In this document: piece by piece, positions 29,570 to 38,368 of the stretch
Numbering within the stretch: position 1 is the first letter of the stretch
Layout: each line of letters starts with the position of its first letter
NCBI RefSeq assembly: GCF_019665765.1
Contig: NZ_CP081150.1
Span: 248,001 to 312,000 of the forward strand
Direction: 5' to 3'
Origin: Deefgea tanakiae
GTDB lineage: Bacteria; Pseudomonadota; Gammaproteobacteria; Burkholderiales; Chitinibacteraceae
DNA: 64,000 nucleotides
Position numbers and translations under genes: made by a program
The notes under the pieces: model-generated
What the model saw: only the letters and a program-made list of their open reading frames with translations
Told to the model about the DNA's origin: nothing
Database searches by the model: none

Positions 29570-30526
29570 ATGGAAACTTCACACTATCGCGAGCCAGCCT
29601 TGGCCTTAGCGGCTCAAGTTGGACTAAAAAATGTCACGGTGACAGGCGAGGTACCGAGCTTTTATGGGCATGTGGTCTTTATCTCCAGTGAGCAGGGCGA
29701 GTATGTGGTGAAGTTTTCGCGGCAAGCTGGTCGACTAGCGAGTGAAGTACAAGCATTAAATCGTTTGCGGCCGCATAGCGTATTGCCGATGCCTGAGATT
29801 CTGTTTCATGGCCTTGTTGCGAGTGAGCAGGGCGATTTGGATACTTTATTAATGCCACGTTTATCGGGCGTGCCAGCTTGGGAGTTGCCAGACCCACTGC
29901 CGAATCCGGCGCAAACGGCACAACAGATTGTTGAGCAGATGTTGGCATGGCATGCCGTGAGTGATGCGCGTGGTTTTGAACATGCCGATGGTTCGTTCAC
30001 AAACGAGTTTTTACCTGCATTTGAATCTTGGGTGCGACCTTTGCATGAATTTATTAAATCGAGCAACTCACCTTTTTCACCGGAATTACGAGCTGCGTAT
30101 GCCCAATTATGGGACGAACGCGAGCGATTTTTAGCGCCGATTTCTGGCCCATCATCACTCTGTCATGACGATCCACACGCGTGTAATTTCTTGTATGACG
30201 TGGATACCGGCTTCCCAACGTCTGCAATTGATCCGTGCGATGTCGCGTTTCGCCATCGTGAACAAGATATTTTCCATTTGGCCGATGCGTATCCGCAATG
30301 GCGCTTGCTGGAAACCTATATCGAGCAATGTCCACTCGCGGAAGGTTATGCGGCGCGGCGCTGGTTTTTTTCTTTGTGGGACGATGTGAAACACAGCGTC
30401 AATGTCGGCTGGTACGACGCGCCGTGGTTTGCCGCGAAGTTCACACGTTTAGCCGAAACGGATGCTAGTTTCGTTGAATTGGCTGCTGCAGCTAATCAAG
30501 CGCATCCAGCCAAGGCAGAAGCTTAA
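29570..30526 (+). CDS. Aminoglycoside phosphotransferase-fold kinase
   Basis: A 318-residue protein of the APH/choline kinase fold, phosphorylating an unknown small molecule. Brenner motif [10 protein letters not shown] (catalytic Asp and Asn) and metal-binding IDPCD are present, with an N-lobe Lys in YVVKFSRQ and Glu in [11 protein letters not shown]. It most resembles the uncharacterised phosphotransferases of the fructosamine-kinase/APH kind, not a known resistance enzyme. ATG at 29570 is chosen; an upstream frame would run through the uvrA promoter region. A possible promoter (TTGTGG, 18 bp, TAATAT at about 29508-29537) lies before it, divergent from uvrA. Confidence 0.75.
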   Translation: METSHYREPALALAAQVGLKNVTVTGEVPSFYGHVVFISSEQGEYVVKFSRQAGRLASEVQALNRLRPHSVLPMPEILFHGLVASEQGDLDTLLMPRLSGVPAWELPDPLPNPAQTAQQIVEQMLAWHAVSDARGFEHADGSFTNEFLPAFESWVRPLHEFIKSSNSPFSPELRAAYAQLWDERERFLAPISGPSSLCHDDPHACNFLYDVDTGFPTSAIDPCDVAFRHREQDIFHLADAYPQWRLLETYIEQCPLAEGYAARRWFFSLWDDVKHSVNVGWYDAPWFAAKFTRLAETDASFVELAAAANQAHPAKAEA

Positions 30527-30540
30527 GTTACTGTGTGTTG

Positions 30541-30585
30541 GTATATGCTTGTGGCTATTATCCATCAAAGGCTGTAGGCATATAC
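30541..30585. other. Inverted repeat upstream of the MFS gene
   Basis: Perfect 8-bp arms GTATATGC and GCATATAC separated by 29 bases, in the gap between the kinase and the transporter. No T run, so not a classic terminator; it could be an operator or the kinase transcript's 3' structure. Confidence 0.3.
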
Positions 30586-30707
30586 ATTGCATATTGATTA
30601 GTCTCACCTCTACTTAGGCAAAGTCTTCGCGCTTGCGCCTAAAGCAAACACTGTTTTTCATGCCCTGAGCTGTTAAAATCGCCCATCTTTTTTGAATGTG
30701 CTTGCTG

Positions 30708-32090
30708 ATGTCTGCCTCCGCCCAAATGTCTGCGCTTGAATTACGCTCCGCCACCAGCCTTGCTGGTTTGTATGCGCTGCGTATGTTGGGCATGTTCCTG
30801 ATTCTGCCGGTATTTGCCGTGTATGCAGGGCACTTGCCTGGCGGGGATAATCACACGATGGTGGGTCTAGCCTTTGGTGCATACGGCCTCACGCAAGCCT
30901 TGCTGCAATTGCCGTTTGGTATGTGGTCGGATCGCGTTGGGCGTAAAAAAGTGATCTACATTGGGCTGGCTTTGTTTGTCATCGGTTCGCTGATGTGCGC
31001 AATGGCGGATCATATTGCGTGGCTGATTGTCGGCCGCGCGGTGCAGGGCGCTGGCGCGATTTCAGCGGCAGTGACGGCGCTACTGGCTGATTTGACGCGT
31101 GAAGAACATCGCACCAAGGCGATGGCGATGATTGGTGCCGCCATTGCATCAACGTTTGCAATTTCATTGGTCGCTGCGCCCAAATTAGCTGAATGGATTG
31201 GTTTGCCCGGCATCTTTTTGCTGACCGGTACGCTGGGCGTTTTTGCGCTGATTGGCGTGTGGAAGGTCATTCCTAATCCGACGATTTCACGTTTCCATTC
31301 AGATGCCGAAGCCAATACCAGCCGCTTGCCACAAGTATTGCAAGACCCGCAGTTATTGCGCCTCAATTACGGCGTATTTGCGCTGCACGCCGCGCAAATG
31401 GCGATGTTTACCGTGATGCCGCTGCTGCTGAACAAAATCGGCGGACTCGATGTGGCGCATCATTGGTGGGTGTATTTGCCTGTGGTGCTGCTTGGTTTTA
31501 TCTTAATGGTGCCAGCGATTATTTATGGTGAGAAAAAACATCACCTGAAAGAAGTCTTTTTGTTTGCGATTGCACTAATGTTTATTGCGCAATTGGGCAT
31601 GACTTTGTGGATGCCAAGCCTGACTTGGATTGTGGTGTGGCTGGGTGTCTATTTTATTGCGTTTAATATTCTTGAAGCTACTCAACCCTCGCTGATTTCG
31701 AAAATCGCCCCAACCGCCGCCAAAGGCACCGCGATGGGCGTTTACAACACCTGCCAAGCGGCGAGTATGTTTATCGGCTCGGCGCTGGCGGGCTATCTGT
31801 ATCAACATTTTCAAAGCCCTGTGCCCGTGTTCGCATTATGTGCCGCGTTGATGGCGATATGGTTATTGGTTTCGTGGGGCATGCAGCCACCGCTGCCAGT
31901 AAAAACCAAAATGTTCCACATTGGTGAAGAATGGACAGGCGACGCAGTGCTGCTGTCTGCTAAACTAGGCGCTATTGAAGGTGTAAAAGAAGCGGTTGTT
32001 TTGCTCGACGAGCGTGTTGCCTTGCTTAAAGTACTGCAAGTCGGTTACGACGAAGCTGCAGTTGACCAATTGATCGCCGAAACCAATTGA
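30708..32090 (+). CDS. MFS transporter, YajR-like, with C-terminal YAM-type domain
   Basis: A 460-residue major facilitator with 12 predicted helices. MFS motif A between TM2 and TM3 reads GMWSDRVGRKKVI. After TM12 a cytoplasmic domain of about 65 residues (ending near AVDQLIAETN) has a beta-alpha-beta pattern like the ferredoxin-fold YAM domain of E. coli YajR. Substrate unknown; proton-coupled export is the usual inference. No good ribosome-binding site exists for either candidate start; I used the ATG at 30708, and the one at 30696 would add four residues. It lies just upstream of ssb. Confidence 0.8.
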   Translation: MSASAQMSALELRSATSLAGLYALRMLGMFLILPVFAVYAGHLPGGDNHTMVGLAFGAYGLTQALLQLPFGMWSDRVGRKKVIYIGLALFVIGSLMCAMADHIAWLIVGRAVQGAGAISAAVTALLADLTREEHRTKAMAMIGAAIASTFAISLVAAPKLAEWIGLPGIFLLTGTLGVFALIGVWKVIPNPTISRFHSDAEANTSRLPQVLQDPQLLRLNYGVFALHAAQMAMFTVMPLLLNKIGGLDVAHHWWVYLPVVLLGFILMVPAIIYGEKKHHLKEVFLFAIALMFIAQLGMTLWMPSLTWIVVWLGVYFIAFNILEATQPSLISKIAPTAAKGTAMGVYNTCQAASMFIGSALAGYLYQHFQSPVPVFALCAALMAIWLLVSWGMQPPLPVKTKMFHIGEEWTGDAVLLSAKLGAIEGVKEAVVLLDERVALLKVLQVGYDEAAVDQLIAETN

Positions 32091-32221
32091 GCATCTAGCT
32101 CGATAAAGTGACCCAGTGGTTTTACATAGACGCAGTCAGCAGCGTTGACGCTTTGAGATAGCGCTTTTGCACAGAAACTGACCCGCTAAAATATTTGAAT
32201 TGAACGATTTGGAGTATATGT

Positions 32222-32746
32222 ATGGCCTCATTGAATAAAGTATTGCTGATTGGCAACTTGGGTAAAGACCCAGAAACGCGCTTTATGCCGAATGGCAATG
32301 CCGTGTGTAATTTTTCAATTGCGACGACAGAGAGCTGGAAAGACAAGCAATCAGGTCAAAAACAAGAAAAAACCGAATGGCACAACATCAGCATGTACGG
32401 TCGTTTAGCTGAAATCGCCGGTCAATACCTGAAAAAAGGCAGCAGCGTGTACATCGAAGGTCGTTTGCAAACGCGCAAATGGCAAGATAAACAAACGGGT
32501 GCGGATCGCTACACCACTGAAATTATCGCTGACGAAATGAAAATGCTCGGTGGCCGTGGCGATGGCGGCGGTGGTGGAATGGGTGGTGGCTACAATCAAC
32601 AAAGCGGTGGCGACGATTTCAACCAAGAATACAGCGCTCCAGCGCAACAAGCCCCACGCCAAGCGCCTGCCCAGTCAGCGCCACAACAAGCTGCAGCTAA
32701 ACCAGCACGCAATTTTGACGATTTTGAGGACGACATTCCTTTCTAA
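32222..32746 (+). CDS. ssb: Single-stranded DNA-binding protein
   Basis: A 174-residue SSB: OB fold (1-110) opening [16 protein letters not shown], then a Gly/Gln/Pro-rich flexible linker, and the acidic tail DFEDDIPF that binds partner proteins. It protects single-stranded DNA in replication, repair and recombination. Starts at 32222 behind TTGGAG. A terminator follows 50 bp later. Confidence 0.97.
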   Translation: MASLNKVLLIGNLGKDPETRFMPNGNAVCNFSIATTESWKDKQSGQKQEKTEWHNISMYGRLAEIAGQYLKKGSSVYIEGRLQTRKWQDKQTGADRYTTEIIADEMKMLGGRGDGGGGGMGGGYNQQSGGDDFNQEYSAPAQQAPRQAPAQSAPQQAAAKPARNFDDFEDDIPF

Positions 32747-32796
32747 TGCGCAGGTTGAAATCCTGTCGACCTATTTTTGATACAGTAGTAATTAAT

Positions 32797-32823
32797 AAGC
32801 CCATGATTTTATGGGCTTTTTAA
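32797..32823 (+). terminator. Rho-independent terminator after ssb
   Basis: Stem AAGCCCAT/ATGGGCTT with a 5-base loop and TTTTT following. Confidence 0.88.
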
Positions 32824-32914
32824 TGTTTGGAAGAAATGAGTCGCAAGCAGCGGGAATGCCCTTGCCCGTGGTAAAATTAATTAAATTAAATCAACTTTGA
32901 GCTAGAGGCAGGCA

Positions 32915-34015
32915 ATGTCAGGCAATTCCTTGGGTTTATTATTTACAGTTACGTCGTTTGGCGAAAGCCATGGTGCAGGAATTGGTTGCATTGTTGATGG
33001 TTGTCCTCCGGGATTGGAAATTTCGGTTGAAGACATTCAATTGGAACTCGATCGCCGCAAACCGGGCACCAGCCGCCATGTTACTCAGCGCAAAGAGCCG
33101 GATTCGGTGGAGATTTTGTCGGGCATTTATGAAGGCAAAACGACGGGCACGCCGATTGCTTTGTTGATTCGCAATCAAGATCAGCGCAGTCAAGATTACG
33201 GCAAAATCGTTGAAACCTTCCGCCCAGGCCACGCCGATTACACTTACTGGCACAAATACGGCATTCGCGATCCACGCGGCGGTGGTCGCTCTTCGGCACG
33301 CGAAACGGCGGTACGTGTGGCGGCTGGTGCGATTGCGAAAAAATGGTTAAGCGAAAAATTCGGTATCGTCATTCGTGGCTATATGAGCAAGCTCGGTGAG
33401 ATTGATATTCCATTCCAAAGCTGGGATCACGTATCTGAAAACGCATTTTTCGCGCCGAATTTAGAAATCGTGCCGCAACTCGAAGACTATATGGACGCGA
33501 TTCGTAAAGAGCGTGATTCAGTTGGCGCGCAAATTTCAGTCGTGGCGGAAAACGTCCCGGTTGGTTGGGGCGAGCCGGTTTATGACCGTCTCGACGCTGA
33601 AATCGCTTACGCGATGATGAATATTAATGCGGTGAAAGGCGTTGAGATCGGCGCGGGATTTGCCAGCATCGCGCAACGCGGCTCTGTGCATTGCGATGAG
33701 CTGACGCCGAAAGGTTTTGCGACCAATCATGGTGGCGGTATTTTAGGGGGTATATCGACAGGGCAGGATATTACTGTGAACTTGGCGGTTAAACCTACCT
33801 CAAGTATCGCGCAAGAGCGCGCTTCGATTGATAAAGACGGTAATCCAGTGATGATGGCGACCACGGGTCGTCACGATCCGTGTGTTGGTATTCGTGCGAC
33901 GCCGATTGCCGAAGCGATGTTGGCGCTGGTGCTGATCGATCACGCGCTGCGCCACCGTGCGCAATGCGGTGATGTGGTGGTCAATACGCCGCGTATTCCG
34001 GGCAAAATCGCCTAA
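32915..34015 (+). CDS. aroC: Chorismate synthase
   Basis: A 366-residue chorismate synthase, the last step of the shikimate pathway (EPSP to chorismate, reduced FMN needed). Signatures: [15 protein letters not shown], the [20 protein letters not shown] segment, and [15 protein letters not shown] near the C-terminus. Full length. Its stop overlaps the next start codon by one base (TAATG), so a lipoprotein gene is translationally coupled to it. Confidence 0.97.
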   Translation: MSGNSLGLLFTVTSFGESHGAGIGCIVDGCPPGLEISVEDIQLELDRRKPGTSRHVTQRKEPDSVEILSGIYEGKTTGTPIALLIRNQDQRSQDYGKIVETFRPGHADYTYWHKYGIRDPRGGGRSSARETAVRVAAGAIAKKWLSEKFGIVIRGYMSKLGEIDIPFQSWDHVSENAFFAPNLEIVPQLEDYMDAIRKERDSVGAQISVVAENVPVGWGEPVYDRLDAEIAYAMMNINAVKGVEIGAGFASIAQRGSVHCDELTPKGFATNHGGGILGGISTGQDITVNLAVKPTSSIAQERASIDKDGNPVMMATTGRHDPCVGIRATPIAEAMLALVLIDHALRHRAQCGDVVVNTPRIPGKIA

Positions 34016-34719
34016 TGTCGCGCTTTGCTAGCTTGTTGTTTGTCGCCTTGCTGGCCGGTTGCGCTGCGCCGTCGTTTGTCGCGACGGTGTCGGTGCGGCA
34101 TCAATTGCCTGCTACCGCGTTGAAAGCATCCGCGCCAGTGGCTTCTGGCTCGGCCGCTGCCGTGCAAGCTGCAATGGCCACACCAAAGGCGTTTGCGATT
34201 GAGCGCAATGCCTCACAAATGCAAAGTTTAGCTTATAAGCAGTTTGAGACTGACTTGGCGAGTCGCTTGGTGCAGCAGGGCTTGATTTGGCAAAAAGACA
34301 TCAACAAAGCCGATTGGCTGGTTCGCCTTGATTACCAAGTGGATGACGGCAAAGAGAAATCGTACCAACAGCCGATTTGGGGTACGGTTGGTTATTCTGT
34401 GAGCTATCAACGCGTATTTACGAATGGTGGTAGCGTGATGTTTATCCCGCGCTATTACCCTGAAACGGGAATTGTGGGCTCGCAAACAGTGAGTGAAACA
34501 ATTTTTACTCGCGAACTTTTTGTCGATATTTTAGATCGAAAAACTTTGGATAAAGGCGAGTTTGCCAAACTGTACGAAGGCCGCGCGCGCAACCGCAGTC
34601 ACAGTGACGAGCTTGATTCGGCGGTGCCCTTGCTGATCCAGAGTTTATTTTTACCTTTTCCTGGTCCGTCTGGTGTGAGTCGCGAAGTGCGAATTCCTTT
34701 GACGACGCCTAAACCTTAA
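34015..34719 (+). CDS. Lipoprotein of the DUF4136 type
   Basis: A 234-residue protein with a lipoprotein signal peptide (lipobox LLAGC, Cys16). The rest fits the DUF4136-like envelope lipoproteins: a helix AYKQFETDLASRLVQQGLIW, a WLVRLDYQV strand and a C-terminal FPGPSG loop. Function unknown. It is coupled to aroC by a TAATG overlap and lies 14 bp before hpnD, so the three genes form one transcript; no functional link is obvious. Confidence 0.7.
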   Translation: MSRFASLLFVALLAGCAAPSFVATVSVRHQLPATALKASAPVASGSAAAVQAAMATPKAFAIERNASQMQSLAYKQFETDLASRLVQQGLIWQKDINKADWLVRLDYQVDDGKEKSYQQPIWGTVGYSVSYQRVFTNGGSVMFIPRYYPETGIVGSQTVSETIFTRELFVDILDRKTLDKGEFAKLYEGRARNRSHSDELDSAVPLLIQSLFLPFPGPSGVSREVRIPLTTPKP

Positions 34720-34733
34720 ATTCGAGACGTCCT

Positions 34734-35570
34734 GTGACTCCTGATCAATATTGTGAAGACAAAGCCGCCAAAAGTGGTTCGAGCTTTTATTATAGTTTTC
34801 GCTTTCTAAGCCCAGAAAAACGCATCGCGATTACCGCCTTGTATGCGTTTTGCCGTGAAGTCGATGATGTGGTCGATGAAATTAGCGATGAAGGTGTGGC
34901 GCGCACAACGCTGGCATGGTGGCGCAATGAGGTCGATCAAATGTATGCGGGTAGCCCGCAGCATCCGGTGACGCAATCCTTGTTGCCAGCGGTGAAGTCT
35001 TATGATTTGCCGCGCGAATTGTTTTTAGAAATCATCGACGGCATGGAGATGGATCTGGATCAGGCGCGCTACAACACGTTTAAAGATTTGCATCTGTATT
35101 GCTACCGCGTTGCCAGCGTTGTGGGGCAATTGGCGGCGACGATTTTTGGCTATACCGACCGCAAAACACTGAAATACGCGCACGATTTGGGTATTGCATT
35201 TCAACTGACCAATATCATCCGTGATGTCGGTGAAGACGCCCGCCGTGGCCGAATTTATCTGCCTGTCGATGAATTGCAACGCTTTAACGTGCCTGCCGCG
35301 GATATTCAAAACTATCGCGAAACTGCCGAATTTAAAGCTTTGATGAATTTCCAAATTGACCGCGCCGAGCAGTATTACGATCAAGCGATGGCCTTGCTAC
35401 CTGAGTGTGACAAAAAAAACCAACGCACGGGTTTGGTGATGGCAGCGATTTATCGCGCCACGCTGGCTGAAATTCGTTTAGATGGCGCACAGAAAGTGCT
35501 CAACCAACGCACCTCACTAACTCCAATTCGCAAGCTGTGGTTAGCGTGGAAAACGTGGTGGTTTGCTTGA
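34734..35570 (+). CDS. hpnD: Presqualene diphosphate synthase HpnD
   Basis: A 278-residue squalene/phytoene synthase family enzyme. Both Asp-rich motifs are seen: REVDDVVDE (about residue 43) and RDVGEDARRGRIYLP (about 163). In bacteria HpnD joins two farnesyl diphosphates to presqualene diphosphate; HpnC then gives hydroxysqualene and HpnE squalene, feeding hopanoid synthesis. Starts with GTG at 34734. HpnE is encoded nearby at 35740, separated by a repeat element. No hpnC is found in the window. Confidence 0.88.
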   Translation: MTPDQYCEDKAAKSGSSFYYSFRFLSPEKRIAITALYAFCREVDDVVDEISDEGVARTTLAWWRNEVDQMYAGSPQHPVTQSLLPAVKSYDLPRELFLEIIDGMEMDLDQARYNTFKDLHLYCYRVASVVGQLAATIFGYTDRKTLKYAHDLGIAFQLTNIIRDVGEDARRGRIYLPVDELQRFNVPAADIQNYRETAEFKALMNFQIDRAEQYYDQAMALLPECDKKNQRTGLVMAAIYRATLAEIRLDGAQKVLNQRTSLTPIRKLWLAWKTWWFA

Positions 35571-35583
35571 GCGCATCCTTTAA

Positions 35584-35706
35584 AAGTGCTGCGCATCCCG
35601 TGATAACGGGTCGGGCGGTGCGCGGAATCCTCATGTACAACGTGTATATTCCGGTTCCTGTGCTCCGGCCTCGCCGTTCTGACGGGCGCTCGTTACTTTT
35701 TAAAAA
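35584..35706 (+). repeat. Dispersed intergenic repeat, copy A
   Basis: About 120 bp between hpnD and hpnE. It shares with the two copies at 38043-38294 the landmarks GCGCATCCCGTGAT, AATCCTCATGTACA, ACGGGCGCTCG and a trailing run of T then A residues. Copy A is the most diverged (roughly 80 percent by eye). It contains short hairpins and no gene. Confidence 0.75.
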
Positions 35707-35739
35707 TACGCTCAGATTCCAGCTACCTAGGGTGGGATC

Positions 35740-37068
35740 ATGAAAAGAGTCGCCATTATCGGTGGTGGTTATGCAGGCATGGCCGCAGGCGTTGAGTTGG
35801 CTGCGGCGGGTGTGTCGGTGACGGTGTTTGAAGCGGGCAAAGTGCTCGGTGGTCGTGCGCGGCGCGTTGATCGCGCTAATCGTGCCGTGATGAATGAGTC
35901 GCCGCTGGATAATGGTCAGCATCTGGTGATTGGCGCGTATTCCGAATTGCTGCGGCTGATGCAACGCTGTGGCGTTGATTTGGACCGTGCTTTTTTGCGC
36001 CAGCCTATGCGCCTGCAGGTTGAGCCCGATTTTTTGCTGGCTTGCCCAAAATTACCTGCGCCGCTGCATTTGGCTTTCGGTTTAATTCGCGCCAAAGGTT
36101 TATCGTGGTCTGAGCGCTGGGCGCTGATTCGTGCGATTGAAGTGAGTAAATGGCGGCGCTGGCGCTTAAAAAACGATTTGACTGTGGCGCAGTGGTTGGC
36201 GCAGCAACGGCAACCCGCGAGTTTGATTGCTAAGTTTTGGGCTCCGCTGACCTTGGCTGCACTGAATACGCCACTTGAGTTAGCTAGCGCACAGGTATTA
36301 CTCAATGTATTGCGAGATAGTTTGGGTGGTAAACGCGCGGCTTCTGATTTGCTGATGCCGAAAGTGGATTTTAGTCAGTTGTTTCCTGAGCCAGCGACGA
36401 GCTTTATTCAGCGTAATGCTGGGTATGTGCAGCTAGGCATTCGTGCTAAATCTGTAGCTAGACATACCCATGGCTTTATGGTCGATGATGACGCGCAAGT
36501 CTTTGACGCAGTTATTTGCGCAACGCCGCCGCATCAAGCTGCTGGACTCATTGCAGGCTTAGATTCACCATTGAGTACGCAATTGGCGGCGTGGCAGTAT
36601 CAGCCAATTGTCACTGTGTATTTGCAGTATGCGGCCGACGTTAAATTGTCGACGCCGATGCTAGGTTTGGCTGATGCTTATTCGCAGTGGGTGTTTGATC
36701 GCGGTGTGACGCATGGCCAACATGGGCTGATTGCCGTCGTGATTTCCGCACAAGGTGTGCACAGCGGTTTAAGTCACGATGAATTGGCCGAGGCGGTGCA
36801 AGCGGAATTGCATCAACGCTTGGGCTTTCCCGACTTGGTCTTGCGCCAGCAAGTCATCACTGAAAAGCGCGCGACCTTTGCTTGTACGCCTGATTTAGCT
36901 CGACCGAGTAATGCCACGGCACAAGCAGGATTATTTTTAGCGGGTGATTTCACGGCGGGATTAGCAGGGCATGGGCGAGGCGAGTATCCGGCAACGCTCG
37001 AAGGTGCCGTGCGTAGCGGTGTGAATGCCGCTCAGCTAACATTGAATTATTTGAAAACGCTGTCATAA
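35740..37068 (+). CDS. hpnE: Hydroxysqualene dehydroxylase HpnE
   Basis: A 442-residue FAD-dependent amine-oxidase/desaturase-like protein: N-terminal dinucleotide-binding GGGYAGMAAGVELAAAG and GGRARR, C-terminal FAD-contact segment FLAGDFTAGLAGHGRGEYP. HpnE reduces hydroxysqualene to squalene in the HpnCDE pathway. Pairing with hpnD upstream supports the call over other desaturases. The SDR gene at 37121 follows closely. Confidence 0.87.
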   Translation: MKRVAIIGGGYAGMAAGVELAAAGVSVTVFEAGKVLGGRARRVDRANRAVMNESPLDNGQHLVIGAYSELLRLMQRCGVDLDRAFLRQPMRLQVEPDFLLACPKLPAPLHLAFGLIRAKGLSWSERWALIRAIEVSKWRRWRLKNDLTVAQWLAQQRQPASLIAKFWAPLTLAALNTPLELASAQVLLNVLRDSLGGKRAASDLLMPKVDFSQLFPEPATSFIQRNAGYVQLGIRAKSVARHTHGFMVDDDAQVFDAVICATPPHQAAGLIAGLDSPLSTQLAAWQYQPIVTVYLQYAADVKLSTPMLGLADAYSQWVFDRGVTHGQHGLIAVVISAQGVHSGLSHDELAEAVQAELHQRLGFPDLVLRQQVITEKRATFACTPDLARPSNATAQAGLFLAGDFTAGLAGHGRGEYPATLEGAVRSGVNAAQLTLNYLKTLS

Positions 37069-37120
37069 GACAGAATAAAATTGCACAGCCTTTGTCGAAT
37101 GGCGAGGATAGGAAAATAAA

Positions 37121-37876
37121 ATGGCAGATTGGAAAACAGCAACACCAAGCGCAGAGGCATTCAAAGACCGTGTCATTCTCGTAACGGGTGCAGGGCAGGG
37201 CATTGGTGCGGCGGCAGCGCTGGAATTAGCTAAACTCGGTGCAACGGTGATTTTACTGGGTCGTAACGAGAAAAAACTCAGCCGCACTTATGATGCGATT
37301 GAAGCTGCAGGCGGCGCGCAACCCGCTGCCATTCCGATGGATTTGGCCAAAATGGGTGAGGCTGAACTTAATCAACTGGGTGTGCTGATTCAAAAAGAAT
37401 TCGGCCGCTTGGATGGGATTTTGCATTGCGCGAATGGTTTTAATCATCTTTCGCCACTCTCAAACCAAAAGCTGGATGAATGGGTGGATATGTTCCGTGT
37501 GAACGTGGCCGCGCCATTTGCGATGACGCGCGCCTTATTCCCATTGCTGGAAAAATCGCCCGATGCCGCCGTGCTGGTGCTGGGCGAAACCCATGCGTTT
37601 GAACCGAATGCCTATTGGGGCGGATTTAGCGTGACCAAATCCGCGCAACAAAACTGGGTGGAAATTGCGGCGTCTGAGTGGGACAAAATGGCCAATGTGC
37701 GGATTAATTTATTGGTGCCCGGCCCAATTCAATCGCCATTCCGTTTGGCGACGCATCCTGCTGAATTGAAGGACAGCTTGCCAGTGACTGAAGCTATTTT
37801 GCCGGCCATCACCTATTGGTTGGGTAGCGCGAGCACCGGCCAAAGTGGGCAAACATTATTTTTTGCAAAAAATTAA
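37121..37876 (+). CDS. YciK-like short-chain dehydrogenase, catalytic Tyr replaced by Phe
   Basis: A 251-residue SDR. The NAD(P)-binding TGAGQGIG and CANG segments are intact. Where classical SDRs have YxxxK, this protein reads FSVTK (in YWGGFSVTK), and the usual catalytic Ser region reads LVLGETHAF. The overall match is to YciK. The Tyr-to-Phe change seems, from memory, to be shared by other betaproteobacterial members, so it is probably a subfamily trait. Redox activity by the standard SDR mechanism is doubtful. Starts at 37121 behind AGGA, 52 bp after hpnE. Confidence 0.78.
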   Translation: MADWKTATPSAEAFKDRVILVTGAGQGIGAAAALELAKLGATVILLGRNEKKLSRTYDAIEAAGGAQPAAIPMDLAKMGEAELNQLGVLIQKEFGRLDGILHCANGFNHLSPLSNQKLDEWVDMFRVNVAAPFAMTRALFPLLEKSPDAAVLVLGETHAFEPNAYWGGFSVTKSAQQNWVEIAASEWDKMANVRINLLVPGPIQSPFRLATHPAELKDSLPVTEAILPAITYWLGSASTGQSGQTLFFAKN

Positions 37877-38012
37877 AAAATTTGCAAAATAAGCTGAACT
37901 TTATGATTTAAACACCCTCATACATACTGTAAATGAGCAGCTTGTTCATTTAGCTGTGCTGCTAGTAGTAGCTCAGATGTGTATTGTGTTTTCATCTCTC
38001 CCTGTATTGATT

Positions 38013-38039
38013 GGCCCCGCTTCGTGCGGGGCTTTTTTT
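38013..38039 (+). terminator. Strong Rho-independent terminator
   Basis: Stem GCCCCGC/GCGGGGC with loop TTCGT and seven T residues, about 140 bp after the YciK-like gene. The stretch in between (37877-38012) has no gene and could be the body of a small RNA ending here. Confidence 0.9.
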
Positions 38040-38042
38040 CGC

Positions 38043-38170
38043 AAAAATGCTGCGCATCCCGTGATCGCTAATCGGGTGTTGCTCAAAATCCTCATGTACA
38101 CAGGTACATTCCGGTTTCTGCGCTACAGCCTCACAGCGCTGACGGGCGCTCGCTATTTTTGCATTTAAAA
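38043..38170 (+). repeat. Dispersed intergenic repeat, copy B
   Basis: About 125 bp unit, in direct tandem with copy C (about 95 percent identical by eye) and similar to copy A at 35584-35706. Contains a CCCG/CGGG short dyad and an ATGTAC/GTACAT hairpin. Ends in TATTTTTGCATTTAAA, shared with copy C. Confidence 0.85.
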
Positions 38171-38294
38171 GAAGCTGCTCATCCCGTGATCGCTATCCGG
38201 GTGTTGCTCAAAATCCTCAGTACACAGGTACATTCCGGTTTCTGCGCTACAGCCTCACAGCGCTGACGGGCACTCGCTATTTTTGCATTTAAAG
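38167..38294 (+). repeat. Dispersed intergenic repeat, copy C
   Basis: Second unit of the tandem pair. It differs from copy B by a few substitutions and one-base deletions (for example CTCAGTACAC for CTCATGTACAC). Same downstream boundary TTTTTGCATTTAAA. Located about 75 bp before the helicase gene. Confidence 0.85.
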
Positions 38295-38368
38295 TATTTC
38301 TGAGTGAGCTCTGATATAGCCTCGTCGCCGATACGGTACAATCCTTCATCCGATGTATTGAGCTTTCC

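Noticed and set aside
37926-37939. LexA-like box (CTG...CAG) upstream of the helicase gene
   Set aside because: The spacing is 8 bases, not 10, and it lies more than 400 bp before the start, beyond a terminator and two repeats.
35584-38294. CRISPR array
   Set aside because: Units are about 120 bp, only three copies, no regular spacers and no cas genes.
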